A program made the position numbers and the translations under genes. A model generated the notes under the pieces. The model had not been told where the DNA came from and did not search any database. It worked only from the letters and a program-made list of their open reading frames with translations. This document shows, piece after piece, positions 44,791-57,241 of a stretch of DNA of 64,000 nucleotides. Origin of the DNA: Parasponia andersonii (Eukaryota > Streptophyta > Magnoliopsida > Rosales > Cannabaceae); the NCBI GenBank assembly GCA_002914805.1, contig JXTB01000118.1, positions 759,240-823,239 of the forward strand, read 5' to 3'. The first letter of the stretch is position 1; every line of letters begins with the position of its first letter.

Positions 44791-45597
44791 ATTGACCGAT
44801 GGGGATTGGAATTCAGAAACACTCGGTTTTCGCCTAGAGCTCCAGGCACCTCCCCGAGTTGCAAGTTAGTGCCAGCCCCTCCTGCATAGCCGATTTCCAA
44901 CCAAAATTTTCCTTTTTATGGTTTCCCACTTTTTTTTGCTCAATCACGATCATCTCCTGAACTGTACTAGATTTCCCGAAACCATGGTTTGCACTCCACA
45001 GTTCGTTCTTTTAATTTCATGTTCACCAATTGCTTACCACAAGACTTTTCTTTTGTATTAGGAAAAAATAAGCACACGCCTTCGATAAGCTCATTCTAAT
45101 AAAAATCAATGTATAATTACAGCCTTGTTCTGCAATTTTGGCAACCGATGGCTGCAAAAAACTCATCCCTCTGCTACTTTTACAACGACAACAATCTCTT
45201 CTCTCCACTATAAAACTGATATATAATCTCAAAGTATACCCCATCGCAGTACATCTTTCTGAGCTTAGTCAAAATTTTTGAAGATGCCGAATCCTTGGAG
45301 GCTTGGACTTTTGGAAGCTGCATCTATGTGAGATATATATGTATACAAGTATATATTTTATATAAGTTAATCTTACGATCACAGGTACAACTTTCTTTAC
45401 CTGCAAATTTAGCAACAAAAAACCCCATAAAATATGGTAAGTTTAACGTAGTTGATATCAGATATTCTTCATCTATTACAAAAAAGTATTCAAATTCATG
45501 CCCAAACAGGAAATTCGACGAAGACATTAACCATGTTATAGACAATGTATTCAAAGTGCACAATTAACAGTAAACAAAACTAACCTTACTCTTATGA
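44791..45597. other. Intergenic DNA and COQ2 3' flank
   Basis: A less AT-rich stretch at 44800-44900 (CGCCTAGAGCTCCAGGCACC) is unexplained. 45300-45597 is the likely 3' UTR of COQ2, which reads right to left. No ORF worth calling. Confidence 0.4.
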
Positions 45598-48500
45598 CTA
45601 TAGTCGTCCAAATAAGATTCCACTGAAAATAATAGCACCAAACCACTTGTTGGACACAAATCTGGAAACAAGGTGAAACAGTTAGGCAAGTTAATGACGT
45701 TTAAAACTGAGAGCCAAATATTAGTGCACAATTTTTGAAACCATACTATGCTTCTGATGTAGGACTTTGGAGGGAAATACAAAAAAGAGAGAACTGGAGA
45801 GAGGGAGGAGAAGAGTTAAGAACTACATCAATAATCATTTTCCAAGTCTAAATAACCTGATAATTATGCCTACTGATAGATGGGCGCATTTTGCACCAAA
45901 GCTATTAGCAGAAACTTCTAAAGATAATTCCTGTCTATCATGATGCACCTCTACCTCCAATTTTATTTGTTTGTACACAATTTCTTTAATCACAGATCTG
46001 GTTTCAGCTCGAAAAAACCAAAAGGGAGGGGGGGGGGCAAAACTTTTGAAGTTATTAAAAATGTGTAAAAACTTCCACCAGTAGTTGCACAAAACAAAAA
46101 TGATATCAACCATTATTATGGTGAGCGTCTCCAATAGGACTGTGGATTAATATCAAGCATCAGCACAAATATGAATTGATTTCTGATGTCCTTCAAGTTC
46201 ACTAAGTTGATCAGCATGATTGCTACGTTCTCCAGATGTTTAAGCACATTTGTATGTAGGTAACACAATAAATGCACTTCTACATGTTTAGAAGGTAGCA
46301 CAAGAAAACTAATAAATGGTTCTCCTTTTACATTTTAGACAGAACCTATACATAAGATGAATCAAACTACTTTTTGCAGAATTCAAACATTCAATCTATA
46401 TTCTTCTCAAAATTAGCATTTCCGCCAAACATTAAACCTATACTTTTCTTAAAATTAATGTCAAATTTAAGTGATACGTACTTTCTATTGCAATCAGCTC
46501 GAGATGAAAGGTCAACTGTCCATATCTGCCAAGCTAATTGTCCAGATGCAGCAGCCAAAGATGCATAATATGGCCACCCTGCCAACAGTTAGCAGATTTT
46601 TTAGGGGAAGAATCAAATGAAGAGTTTAGCAAAAGATAGTAGAACAAGACTATAAAGTAGAAAAATTATTATGTAAAAAGAAGAATTACCAATTTCAGCA
46701 TTATATCCACTGAGGGCAAGACTACTAATGCATGCAATTCCAAACCCCATAACCCACTTCTTAGTTGAATCCCCAAATCTCAAAGCTGTAGATTTAATAC
46801 CAACTCTCAGATCATCTTCTTTATCCTGAATGAAGGATTAAAACATACTAATTTCACCAACCAGTTGCTCATCATGCATCACAAGTTCATTCAACTCCAG
46901 AGCCTTGGTAATAATGAATAATGAAAGGAAGATATATATTCAGATATATTCAGCAACAAGAAATCTTTCCCAGTCCGAATGATACTCAGAATTGACTTAC
47001 TCCATAATCCATACCAATGATATCTAAGTTTTAAGGTCTAGAAAACAAAAAATCGGGATTTATGGCACTTTACATCCCAGTAATAGGAATGCCAACTCTG
47101 GAAACATTTCCAATTTCGTACCAAAAAGCTGTTCACTTGCAATTATCAGGAATGGAATATACTGGGACCTAGAGCTACTGAATGTGAAGAAATTGAATCA
47201 CAGTTTGGGTAGGTCGGATAGGAATTTTTCCATGCTACAGATGATGTTGGCCTTATCTTATATGATTATGTAAATGATCTTCAGTTTGCATTACTATTCA
47301 AGCTTTTAGTTAGTCAAAAGTCTTTAAAGGCATAGTCAGGTAGCCTGCCTAAAGGTTTAAAAGGGACGTCAAAAGGTTCATTCCAAAACTGTTAAAGGTG
47401 CATTCAAAAAGTCCAGTTCAAGAGGTAGTCCAGTTCAAGAGGTATAATTATTGTTTATTTTCCAGTCAGTTCTAGCCCTTTTTCAAGAATCCCAGTCTTT
47501 ATTTCCCAAGAGTCTCAAATATCCTTGAAATCAGCCCAACTGTGTACAGCAGAATACATGGTTGAAAACCCTACTTTGAAGTAATGAACAAAATTTTCAT
47601 AATCCAGTAGTCTCACTTTTTATCTGTGCAAAACAGCCAGCTATCTGCTGGATGCCAAAGAGCACTTAATTATCTACCAGTACGCATCCACTATAGCCCG
47701 TTTTTCGTAGCCAAGAGCCTAGTTTCTTCTGTTGTACTGCATCAATTGCCCATCGTTTAGTTTCTAACTAAGTTTTGTTCAAAGAAAACGAATGACAGAA
47801 CCAACCGAAAACCAACAAATCTTAGCCCGAGCATTCCGACAAGTCATCAATAGGCTGGCAGTTCGTCGCCAAAAGTAAAAAGTACACAAAATAATGGCAT
47901 TTCAGAGATACCATAAACATTTCAACATTCTCAGGAGTCCTAAATCATTGGCTTCATGAACCTCGCCATATAAAATGACAGATCATGTGTCAAATATCAT
48001 GAACCCACCAGCATATTCTAAAATTACTCACTTCTACTCTCTATGAAACTCAGCTACAGAGATCAAGCAATGAATGAGAAGAGGCCAACCATCATTTACT
48101 CTCCCCAGTCTCTCTACCTCTCCAATAAGCATATTGCATTCATTCCTCTATCAATAATTAAAATAATTCGAAAGTAACAAAAAACAACCAAAACAAAAAC
48201 AGAACTGCTGATCCTTCAGCATTTGTTCATAGTTCATACCTGATGCGCATATATTGTGTCATACACTAGAGTCCAAAATACTCCAGAGACGTATAATGGG
48301 AGCACTATAGCTGGATCAATATCTCCTTTAATGGCAGACCATCCCAATAGAGCTCCCCAATTAAATGTCAAACCTAGATACGCTTGAGGCTAGACAAAAT
48401 AGAAAAATTAACAAACCATCAATGACATTGTACATCAATTGAAGGACAAAATAAAGCTCAGGCAACTATTAAAAGAACTAAAAGTCATTACCCAAAATGT

Positions 48501-50274
48501 CAACCTCTTCATCAGGGGATAGGAGAAGACTAGGAGCAAAGAGGAAGCCCCCAAAATGCGACTATTGGAAGCAAGAAACCAAGAATAATTCAAGTAAACT
48601 CCACAAATGGATTTCTTGTAGACTATGCTTAGATAGATTTGCAAAACAAAAATTCAGAATAGTTGAAGTCAATGAATGCACAGAAATTTCTTAGTCATTC
48701 TTGTAAGATGACGTGCAAGGTACAGTTAACATTATGATTCTGCATGAATTTACCTATTTCCTAAGAATTTACAAGATAGCATTGTAGACCATGCTTAGAT
48801 AGATTTACAAAACAAAATTCAGAATAAAGAACAACAAGTTGAAGTCAATGAATGCACAGAAATTTCTTAGTCATTCTTGTAAGATGACCTGCAAGGTACA
48901 GTTAGCATTACAATTCTGCATGAATTTACCTATTTACTAAGAACTTAAAAGACAGCATTATCTCTTTCCATCAGATTTACCGTCTCTAGCTATCTACATT
49001 TTCATGTAATTCAAGTTTTGAAGCATACAGTGCAAAATACTTTCTCAATCCTTAAGCTCTTATTGGTCTCACAACCAACATTCTTTTTTCATCTTCATAA
49101 TCATTAACACTAATATTTTTGATAAGAAACGAAAATTTATTATATCTTGAAAAGAGAGTACATCTATGGGATGAGGTATCCCAAAAAACATCTACAGAAA
49201 AAAGAACATCCACACTCTAACCAAGTCAGAAGCATCAAAAGAATTAAATTCACTAATATGTCATAATCATTAACAATAATATTTTCTTTTAAAAAAAAAT
49301 GACATAAAAATGTCAGGAAATCATGAGCTTCAACAAAATGATGAATGTTTGCAATTTAATTTGCTCTTTTTGCATTCATACAAATCTCAAGTAGTGAGTT
49401 TATAAGAACCATGAGATGGCTGACCGGTAGACATGTAACTGCTCAGTAAATTGTGTAGCTATTTCTTTAAAATGATGAAGATGCCATTTCAAAGAGATGA
49501 AGTATTCTATAAAAGGATAACGGTTTTTGCTTTCAAAAAGAAACACCAATGGTGTAAAAGTGTGAAAGAGAGAGAGAGAGAGAGGGGGGGGGGGGTATAA
49601 AGTACAATAAATTAGGCTAGTGAACAAGGTATCTGCAGCCAAATGACCATTAATGGCTAGCATCGGTGAAAATGATGATACTGATGTCAATGCTAATGTC
49701 AAAATAAACATAAAAAACAGAGACACTTGCCTCAGCACAGGAGGTCTTGAGTGAAACTAGTACGTGCTAAAATAATCAAATTGCATCTTTTAAATTAGTT
49801 TGTGGATATACAAATCCAGATATAGAAATATATGACATGCAAACTGAAAATAGTGCAGTGTAATGAAACTTTTCACTTAAGTACGATTAACTCTAGTAGG
49901 TATATAAGAACTATACATGTCAAGATAATATATAAAGATATATGAGTTTATAGGAAGTAAGAATCCTCCTCATTACTTGAAAGGACAATGAGCTAAGTAC
50001 TTGCAAGGCCAATGAGGATGATAAGTAGCTGGCTTTTACTCTCAAATAAATCATATACTACTAAAAATGACTACTTAGATCATCTCAACGAGGGCAGATG
50101 AAAGGAACACTAACCTATAATTATTCAGTTGAAGAAGAATACCAAGACCCAATAGCAATTGAAACCCAAGAAAACAAATTCCCTGAAAAGGTGTAAGAAG
50201 ACCACTTGCGACTGGCCTCAATTTTGTACGCTCCACCTACATAATAGAATCCATATTACCATGCAAATTCCAAC

Positions 50275-50318
<44 letters not shown>

Positions 50319-53300
50319 CTGCGACTTTAGCAGAAGAGAGTAGAAAATGGCTATTATAAATTAATTAACAGCTTGTAATGCTATTATTCTCATCCTCTTC
50401 GCTCCACTTCAATCATACAGTATTAAAAGAAAATTTTGAGTTTTTCTTTTCATAATACCTCAGGAATTCACCCAGACCCCAGCTAAACTAGAGCCCTAGC
50501 TGACCGTCTGAACCCTACAATTTTGACCAAGTAGATGGCCCAAAGAAATCAAACCCAGACAATGATGGGACCGGAGCTCAACTAACCCCTGGGATTAGTG
50601 TGATTTTTCCAGAAAAAAAAAAAAAAGAAAAAGAAATAGAGATTATAGTATTAAATATTATAGATTAGAAAGTGCGTAACGAGTTAAAGGTGTCCTCTTG
50701 ATTACAACAAAAATCCCCAACACCTTGCCAGATCTTAAAACATCAAGTTCTTAAAATTCTTTCACATTAATCACCCATAAAGCAACTCAAATCAAGGTTA
50801 AAGTGAACTTTGAGTATTTTAAAAATGAGGCAAGCAACAAAACATGATCTTGGCTCCTCCTTCTTTGTACGATATTCATTCCTCCATTAACTACTGCACA
50901 AAAATCCCAATTTCCTTTTTCCTTAAACTGGAAGAACTGGAAGCTTCAATTTTTTCCCCTCTTTTCCCACAAGATAACCAAACCCCCAACCCCCCCAACC
51001 CAAAAAAAAAAAAGAGGAGAGAAAAAAGAACAGAACAAAACAAAAACTCAAGTACCTTCAGGCTAGTCCTTTAATAACATACAAGACCCGGCTAATCCCA
51101 AAACCAACTACTGGAAAATTCAACGAGCTCCTTGAATTATAATGAGCCCCTGCCCCTTTATCGCCTGATCTTTGGAATCATTAAAAAAAAAAAATCTACA
51201 ACCACTAACCTTGTCCTCCAGAACAAAAGCTTTCTAAAAGAAGTTAATAAACCGAAAAAACGAAAAAAAAAAAAACAAAGAAAAAGAAAAACACAATGAA
51301 AGAAGATTATATGGGAAAGTTTCCTAATCTAACCTACAGTGAGGTAGCAGAGCACTAGATTTCATAACCATGTCTCTAAAAGCAGTTAAGTCATCGAAGC
51401 ATAAACCTCAAAGAAAGATGGCTCATCGAAGCTAGGCTTAGTTTAGGAGAGATTAATAAGAAATTTCCAATGATGGAGGAATAAGGCAAAAACAATTGAT
51501 GCAAACGTAACCATAGCTGAAAATAAGCATATATACTTTATACCATTCGGTGGATCTAAACACTTTTATCTAGTCTTTGTATGTTAACAGGATGAAATAT
51601 GTGAACATACATCCATGTATATAGGCACATTAATGAAGTTCAACGCACATTAGCTGATGCAGAACAAGAATGAGAATTTAGATGAGAGAAGACGAAGAAG
51701 AGAATGGAAAACATCAAATTAGTTACTCAAAACTAAATAAAACCTAATAATTAAATAAGACAGAATTATAGAATCCTAAAATAACCTAATTAATAATAAT
51801 AATAATAATATAGATTCCTAATTTATCTTATTCATATTCCTCATCATTAGCATTGCAACATGGTCTGCTGAGCCACATCAGAAGGGGCTTCTTTTGCAGT
51901 ATATCAAGCTACAAACTTTCCTTGTAAAATGTACCGACAGCTTGTGCATAATAACAATATCAGCACTCTATTAGCTGAAATCACTGCATGAATCAGCTTC
52001 TCCTCATCTTACAGTTTTGACATAGAAAATTTACAAAGAAAATTATCCACAAGCCTACCCACTGGCCAAAGGGATATTGGTATCCTTTAGAACACAGACA
52101 AGACTGCATATACCCAACAGAACAAAGCAAAGAAGAATTTACCATCGTATCAATGTCTCGATCAAGAAGATCATTAACGGTGCAGCCAGCACCCCGTAGT
52201 AGTAAAGCCCCACATCCAAATAGCATCAACATCTTAAAATCAGGAAGCTGTCCTGGGTTTGCCGCCAAAGTAATTGACCTAGAAAATAATTACCAAAAAA
52301 AGAGGGAAGAAGATAAGATTTATTGACGTAAAACGGGAAGATATGAAAATATCCTTGACGGAGGCTACAGAAATTCAAGATAAAACGAAATAAAATAAAG
52401 AAAGATTTAACATGAGTTCTGAATAAGCTCGATTTGTTAATGTTGTCCCAGTATCCTCTATATATCTTGTTTTAATAGTCAAGCTTGTTGAAGTACAAGT
52501 CCTATTCTAAAGTATAATCATTAGAAATCTACAGAAACTGATGTAATTAAACAAGAGAATCAGAATACATCGAAGTGCCCAAAATTCATACGTAGACATT
52601 AGATAGTGGAAGCAAATTGCACTATACAAGCGCATAATTTATAGAGACAAGAAAAACACATCCATAATACAAAACCATATTCAAAAGATTTTAAACCTCC
52701 AGTTGTAGACAAAGCTAGTTAGCTCCTATTTCGATTTTGATTTCAACTTTTCTCCTAAAATTTAGGGACAGAGCAAATTGATTAACACAAACAAAACTTC
52801 AGTAGTTCAAAAATCACAATCCAATTCCCAAAACCCACAAGTAGAGAGTGGCACAAATTGTGATTTAATAGCACAATTCATAAAAAATGATCTATTTAGC
52901 TGCTAGTTTAATTGGGTTTATCCTAAAAATTTACCAAAACAGCGGCAACTCCAAATTCATATCACAAGTCCGTACTGACCCGTTTCGCACATGGAAACTT
53001 AAAAGCAAAGACACAAAAGCCGTACCACATACAAGGCCAAGCGAGCAGCCAGGTCCCAATGGGCTTGTCAAGGCGAGCAAGCCGGGCGTACGGACGAGCC
53101 TGCCTGGGCAAATACAAGTCGATCCAAGACACACCTACCTTGGCCTCACGGCTCCGATTCTCGTCGCTCTTTGCGGTCGTGGCAGGCGACGAAGAAGACG
53201 GCGACGTGGATATGTAGCTGACGGCTCCGACTCTGAATTCGGAAACCCATCTCCCGCCATAGCTTTGATTAGGAACAGTAATGGGGCAGGGCTTGGGGCT

Positions 53301-53450
53301 AGGGCTAGGGCTAGGGTTAGAGGTAGCGAGATAATGAGAAGAAGAGACCGAAAAGAGAGAGCGAGAGAGAGTGATTAAGGAGGAGGAGGAGGGTTTGAGG
53401 AACCGACTAGTTGTACGGGAAGCATGAGAGAGCCAAAACGCCGCGGCCAT
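45598..53450 (-). CDS. COQ2: 4-hydroxybenzoate polyprenyltransferase, mitochondrial (8 exons)
   Basis: Exons on the - strand: 53450-53026, 52278-52143, 50236-50115, 48561-48492, 48389-48240, 46825-46690, 46578-46482, 45661-45598. They total 1200 bases, 399 residues, all phases matching and all introns GT-AG. The enzyme (Arabidopsis PPT1) attaches the polyprenyl chain to 4-hydroxybenzoate in ubiquinone synthesis at the inner mitochondrial membrane. The UbiA-family Mg-pyrophosphate motif NDLLDRDID is at residues 177-185 and the second motif [13 protein letters not shown] at 294-306; both are intact. The N-terminus (RTTSRFL, Ser-rich) is a mitochondrial presequence, and the rest is several hydrophobic helices. 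Length matches plant homologues, and the end [10 protein letters not shown] is conserved. It appears functional. Confidence 0.95.
48616..48960 (-). repeat. Tandem duplication in COQ2 intron 4 region
   Basis: Two direct copies, 48616-48781 and 48782-48960, each from TTGTAGAC(T/C)ATGCTTAGA through TGCACAGAAATTTCTTAGTC to GACAGCATT or GATAGCATT. They differ by a few substitutions and a 10-base insertion in the second. The copies lie in the intron just 3' of the exon 48492-48561 on the + strand. Confidence 0.85.
49563..49596. repeat. GA repeat followed by poly(G), COQ2 intron 3
   Basis: GAGA repeat running into about 12 G, within the intron between 48562 and 50114. Confidence 0.8.
50278..50311. 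repeat. GA dinucleotide microsatellite, COQ2 intron 2
   Basis: About 16 GA units starting 42 bases upstream (in gene direction) of the exon 50115-50236. On the gene strand it is a CT repeat close to the acceptor, and may act as an extended pyrimidine tract. Confidence 0.85.
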
Positions 53451-54085
53451 TGTTGTGACAGTTCAAATGCATATTGACGGTGCTCTAATGGAGTCTGATG
53501 AGTTTTTGCATTGCAGAAACGAAAGCTTTTCAATGCTAAAAAAATTAAAAAAAAAAAAAAAAAGCTTTTGAACAAAAAGCAGCGAGCTCTCTGAGTGGAA
53601 CGGCGGTTGCAAAGTGTGGCGGCCTTTTCGTCTTTTATTCTGTTTTATTATTTTGTTCAACCTTTTTCTGCTAATTAGAATCCGGGTTCGGGTTGTCATG
53701 AGTGCTTGCGGGTCGAGTTCGGGTCTGGTTGGGTTGACATCTGATATGTAAAGGAATATTAAGGATTCTGACCAAGTTAACTATTCATTATTTAGGATAT
53801 TGTCCTATTTTCAAGTTTTTTTTTTTCTTTTGAGAAATCCTCGCTGTATGGGATGTTTAAAAAACAAAGGGTTTGTTTTATTCAAAACAAAAAAAAAAAA
53901 TAATAATAATAATAAAAAACGAAAAAAGAAAATAATAGGGTTTGTAGGCATTAAAGGCCCTCAATTCTTTAAATTAATCACCGTTTGATCCCTAAATTAA
54001 ATAAATGTTCAAAATAGTTTTTGAATTAACTAATTAGTAACAATAACAACTAGCAATAATTTTATATACAAAGGAATAGGACTAA
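53451..54085. other. COQ2 upstream region
   Basis: Likely promoter and leader of COQ2 (53451-53640 is less AT-rich). A poly(A) run lies at 53547-53562 and an A-rich run at 53887-53930. No TATA box could be assigned with confidence and no other gene is seen. Confidence 0.4.
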
Positions 54086-54604
54086 CAATTCGTGTTCGGG
54101 TCGACGCGATTATGAGACGACACGATAATACCAAACCCGAATACGACACGATTAATACACGTGTAACACGACACGACATGTATAACCTATTTAATAAACG
54201 GGTCATGTGTCATATTATGACCCATTTAATACGATTATTCAAAATTGATATAATTATTCTAATTTAACACGATTATGCACTACTTAATTTAATTTTGCTC
54301 CTATAAATATGCTTAGAATTAATCAAAATCATGTTTAATATATTAAAATATTAATAAATATGTCGTATTAGTGTCGTGTTGACACGACACAAAAACGACA
54401 CGTTTAATTAAACGGATTACACAGGTCATTTTCGGGTTAATCGAGTTGACCCGAAACCCACCTGTTTATTATACGTGTTACACGTGTCAACCCGAAATTG
54501 ACACGAAAATTAAATGGGTCACCCAAATCCGTTTATTTCGTGTCATTTCTGAGTCGTATCGTCGTGTCATTTTTGAGTCGTATCGTCGTGTCGTGTCGTG
54601 CCTT
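54086..54604. mobile_element. CGACACGAC-rich palindromic interspersed repeat
   Basis: About 520 bp built from the words CGACACGAC, ACGTGTAACACG and AACCCGAA on the left and GTCGTGTCGTGTC, CGTGTTACACGTG and TTCGGGTT on the right, so the halves are roughly inverted relative to each other. A central GTGTCGTGTTGACACGACAC is nearly a perfect palindrome. It has no coding capacity and resembles a fold-back or MITE-type element. It abuts the LTR end of the Tat element. Confidence 0.6.
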
Positions 54605-54795
54605 GAAACTTAACAAAACTCTTGAAATTCTTCAGAGAATAGTAAAAAACAGTAGACATAAGCTCATCTTTTTTAAGGCTGAACCACTATAAAATTCTTG
54701 TCTCTTTATTTGTTTTGATTGATTAATCCTTTTCACACACAAATCACATCTTGCGATTTTTCTAAATTTATTGTTGACAAAATCTCCGTCAACAA
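54605..54795 (+). repeat. 3' portion of the Tat element's 5' LTR
   Basis: Inferred from the primer-binding site that starts right after CAACA at 54795. CTATAAAA near 54687 could be its TATA box. The LTR start cannot be placed because the palindromic repeat lies to its left and the partner LTR is outside the window. Confidence 0.5.
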
Positions 54796-54856
54796 TTGGT
54801 GCTAGAAGGAGGGCTATTCCAGCAGAAAAAAATTGTCAATTCCACTTCTTTCAACA

Positions 54857-56588
54857 ATGGCAAACACCAGAAACACTACCAAAAATACTGGAACTAGCCA
54901 AAATCATCCCTAAAGCACTACTGCTGCGCAAGTAGATCCTACTCAGAATCAACCTGCCGTGGCCGTGCTAGAAAATATTATCCAAATACAGGATCGCATG
55001 GAGGTGGCACTGGTGAACCTTCAGCAAATCACTAGTCAAATTAATGATTCTCTACGATGACTTGTTAAGGGATAGATGGTGACTCCGCCGCTGCACGAAC
55101 GTCCTAGAGAACGTCGTACTCAACAACCTGAGAGAAGAATTCAGATCTTGGAGACAGGAAACTGCGACCAACTCGGTAGGAGCGTCATGGAGATTGCATC
55201 TCCAAGGGAAAAGGCAAGGTCGCAGACTTGCCTCTGGAATCTGGTACTGAAAGTTTGAGCACTGATCGTAATCATAGACAACCTTCCCAGAGAGCGACCA
55301 TCAATCGTGATTATCTAGACAACGAGCAAAAACATCAATCGAGGAGTGCTTTTGAAAAGATCAGTAGGGAATCTCGACAGAATCCTACAGACCTGAGACA
55401 ACATCTGGATCAGCGACGTAGTCAGGAGCGATCCACATCGCATCACAATGACCAAAGTCGATCTCTTCGTACTATTTCATTGGAATCCCTCAGGTCACAG
55501 TAGACCCTACCTAACCAACTTGTCTTATATCGTGACAATGATCAGAAGTCACTCCTACCACCAGTAAGAGAGAATGTTCTCCCTCTAAACGTCGATATTC
55601 ATAATCTGAGGATTACATTAGATGCACTTGCTGGCTGGGACGATGAGCTCGCTGATGGGTATCGTCAATTACCATTCAACGAGGAGGTTCGAGCTGCCGC
55701 CTTATCTGCTGGATTTAAACTTCCCACCATAAACACTTTTGATGGGAAAACTGATCCACAGGACCATATGGATTACTTCAGTGACCTGATAGAACTTTAT
55801 CGTGTTGATGATCTCGCACGTTATAGATGTTTTGCTGTAACTCTCACAGGAGCGGCGAAGAAGTGGTTCTGAGGACTCAAGTCTGATTCAATCTCGTCCT
55901 GGCAATAACTTCAGACTACATTCTTGAGGCAATTCCAGGCCATAAAGAATTTTACTGTTCCACTGGTAAGTCTATCTGCTATTCGGTAAGGCCTAGAGGA
56001 AGCTCTACGATCTTACCTAAATCGTTTTACCTCAGAGTTGGCAAAGGTCAATAACACACCTAAGGGAGGAGTTTTAACTCTAATGATGGCTGGGGTACGA
56101 CGAGAAACTAAACTCTGGGAAGAGTTACTAGAGCGAGAATGCAGAACCCTTGAAGACTTTTATCGAAGAGTTGGTTGACATCTAAGAGTGGAATCTTCAT
56201 GCGAAAAGCTTCATAAGATGATAAAGGGAGGAGGAAAGGATGCTGCTAAAGATGCGACTACAAATAATAACAATAATGATAAGAAGTCAAACAAAAGGAG
56301 TAATGAACAATCGACTGAGAAACAGCCTAAACAGAAAAAGTAGGAGATTCCAAGAGCTCCTATGAGGTTTAATAATTATACTAAATTGAACGCACCCATA
56401 GATCATATCTATGTGGTCACAAACCAACATGAGTGGTATCGTCAACCGGAACCGATGAAAAGAGATAGAGCGAGGTGCGACCCCATCAAGTTTTGTCGGT
56501 ATCACAATGACATTGGACATGATACCAATAACTGCTTTGCCCTGAAAGATGAGATCGAAAGATTAATTAAAGAAGGGCGGCTGCGGTA
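54857..56588 (+). pseudogene. Tat element gag, disrupted
   Basis: Starts MANTRNTTKN at 54857 and meets a stop after 18 codons. The capsid-like core (about 55600-56260) is recognisable: TFDGKTDPQDHMDYFSD, LTGAAKKWF, LRSYLNRFTSELAKV. A zinc-knuckle-like motif CRYHNDIGHDTNNC follows at about 56497-56538, then FALKDEIERLIKEG. Several in-frame stops occur, two of them TGA where Arg is usual (55870-55872, 56176-56178). Confidence 0.8.
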
Positions 56589-56883
56589 GTACACTAAACA
56601 GAATAATGAAAGACGAGAAGAAAACCGACAGTGACCTCCAAAAATTCAGCGCGAGGTGCGAACTATTTTCGGAGGACCGCACGTTGGTGGAGATTCTAAG
56701 AGAGCGCAGGATAGGTATGTACAAGAAGCTCGATAGCAGCCGTTGACCAATGCCATGCACCTTGAACAGCGACCACGAAAGCTTCAGTGAGTACCGGATA
56801 TGGATATTACCTTCACAGAACAAGATGCGAGGGAGGTCCATTACCCACATAATAATGTGTTAGTCATAAAGATCAATTGTGGA

Positions 56884-57168
56884 NNNNNNNNNNNNNNNNN
56901 NNNNNNNNNNNNNNNNNNNNNNNNNNNNNNNNNNNNNNNNNNNNNNNNNNNNNNNNNNNNNNNNNNNNNNNNNNNNNNNNNNNNNNNNNNNNNNNNNNNN
57001 NNNNNNNNNNNNNNNNNNNNNNNNNNNNNNNNNNNNNNNNNNNNNNNNNNNNNNNNNNNNNNNNNNNNNNNNNNNNNNNNNNNNNNNNNNNNNNNNNNNN
57101 NNNNNNNNNNNNNNNNNNNNNNNNNNNNNNNNNNNNNNNNNNNNNNNNNNNNNNNNNNNNNNNNNNNN
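56884..57168. other. Assembly gap of 285 N
   Basis: The gap lies in the protease/linker region of the Tat element and ends exactly at a 12-bp minisatellite, which is the probable cause of the failed assembly. Confidence 0.97.
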
Positions 57169-57241
57169 CGTCAGTCGAAGCGTCAAGCGAAACGTCAGTC
57201 GAAGCGTCAGGCAAAGCGTCAATCGAAACGACAAGCGAAGA
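57169..57241 (+). repeat. 12-bp minisatellite in the Tat pol linker
   Basis: Six visible units of CGTCAGTCGAAG and close variants. In the coding frame it gives SVEASSETSVEASGKASIET, a low-complexity acidic/Ser linker between protease and RT. The array enters from the gap, so the true copy number is unknown. Confidence 0.9.

Noticed and set aside
45023-45244. 73-codon ORF on the - strand (MGYTLRLYISFIVERR).
   Set aside because: Downstream of the COQ2 stop, no family match, probably chance.
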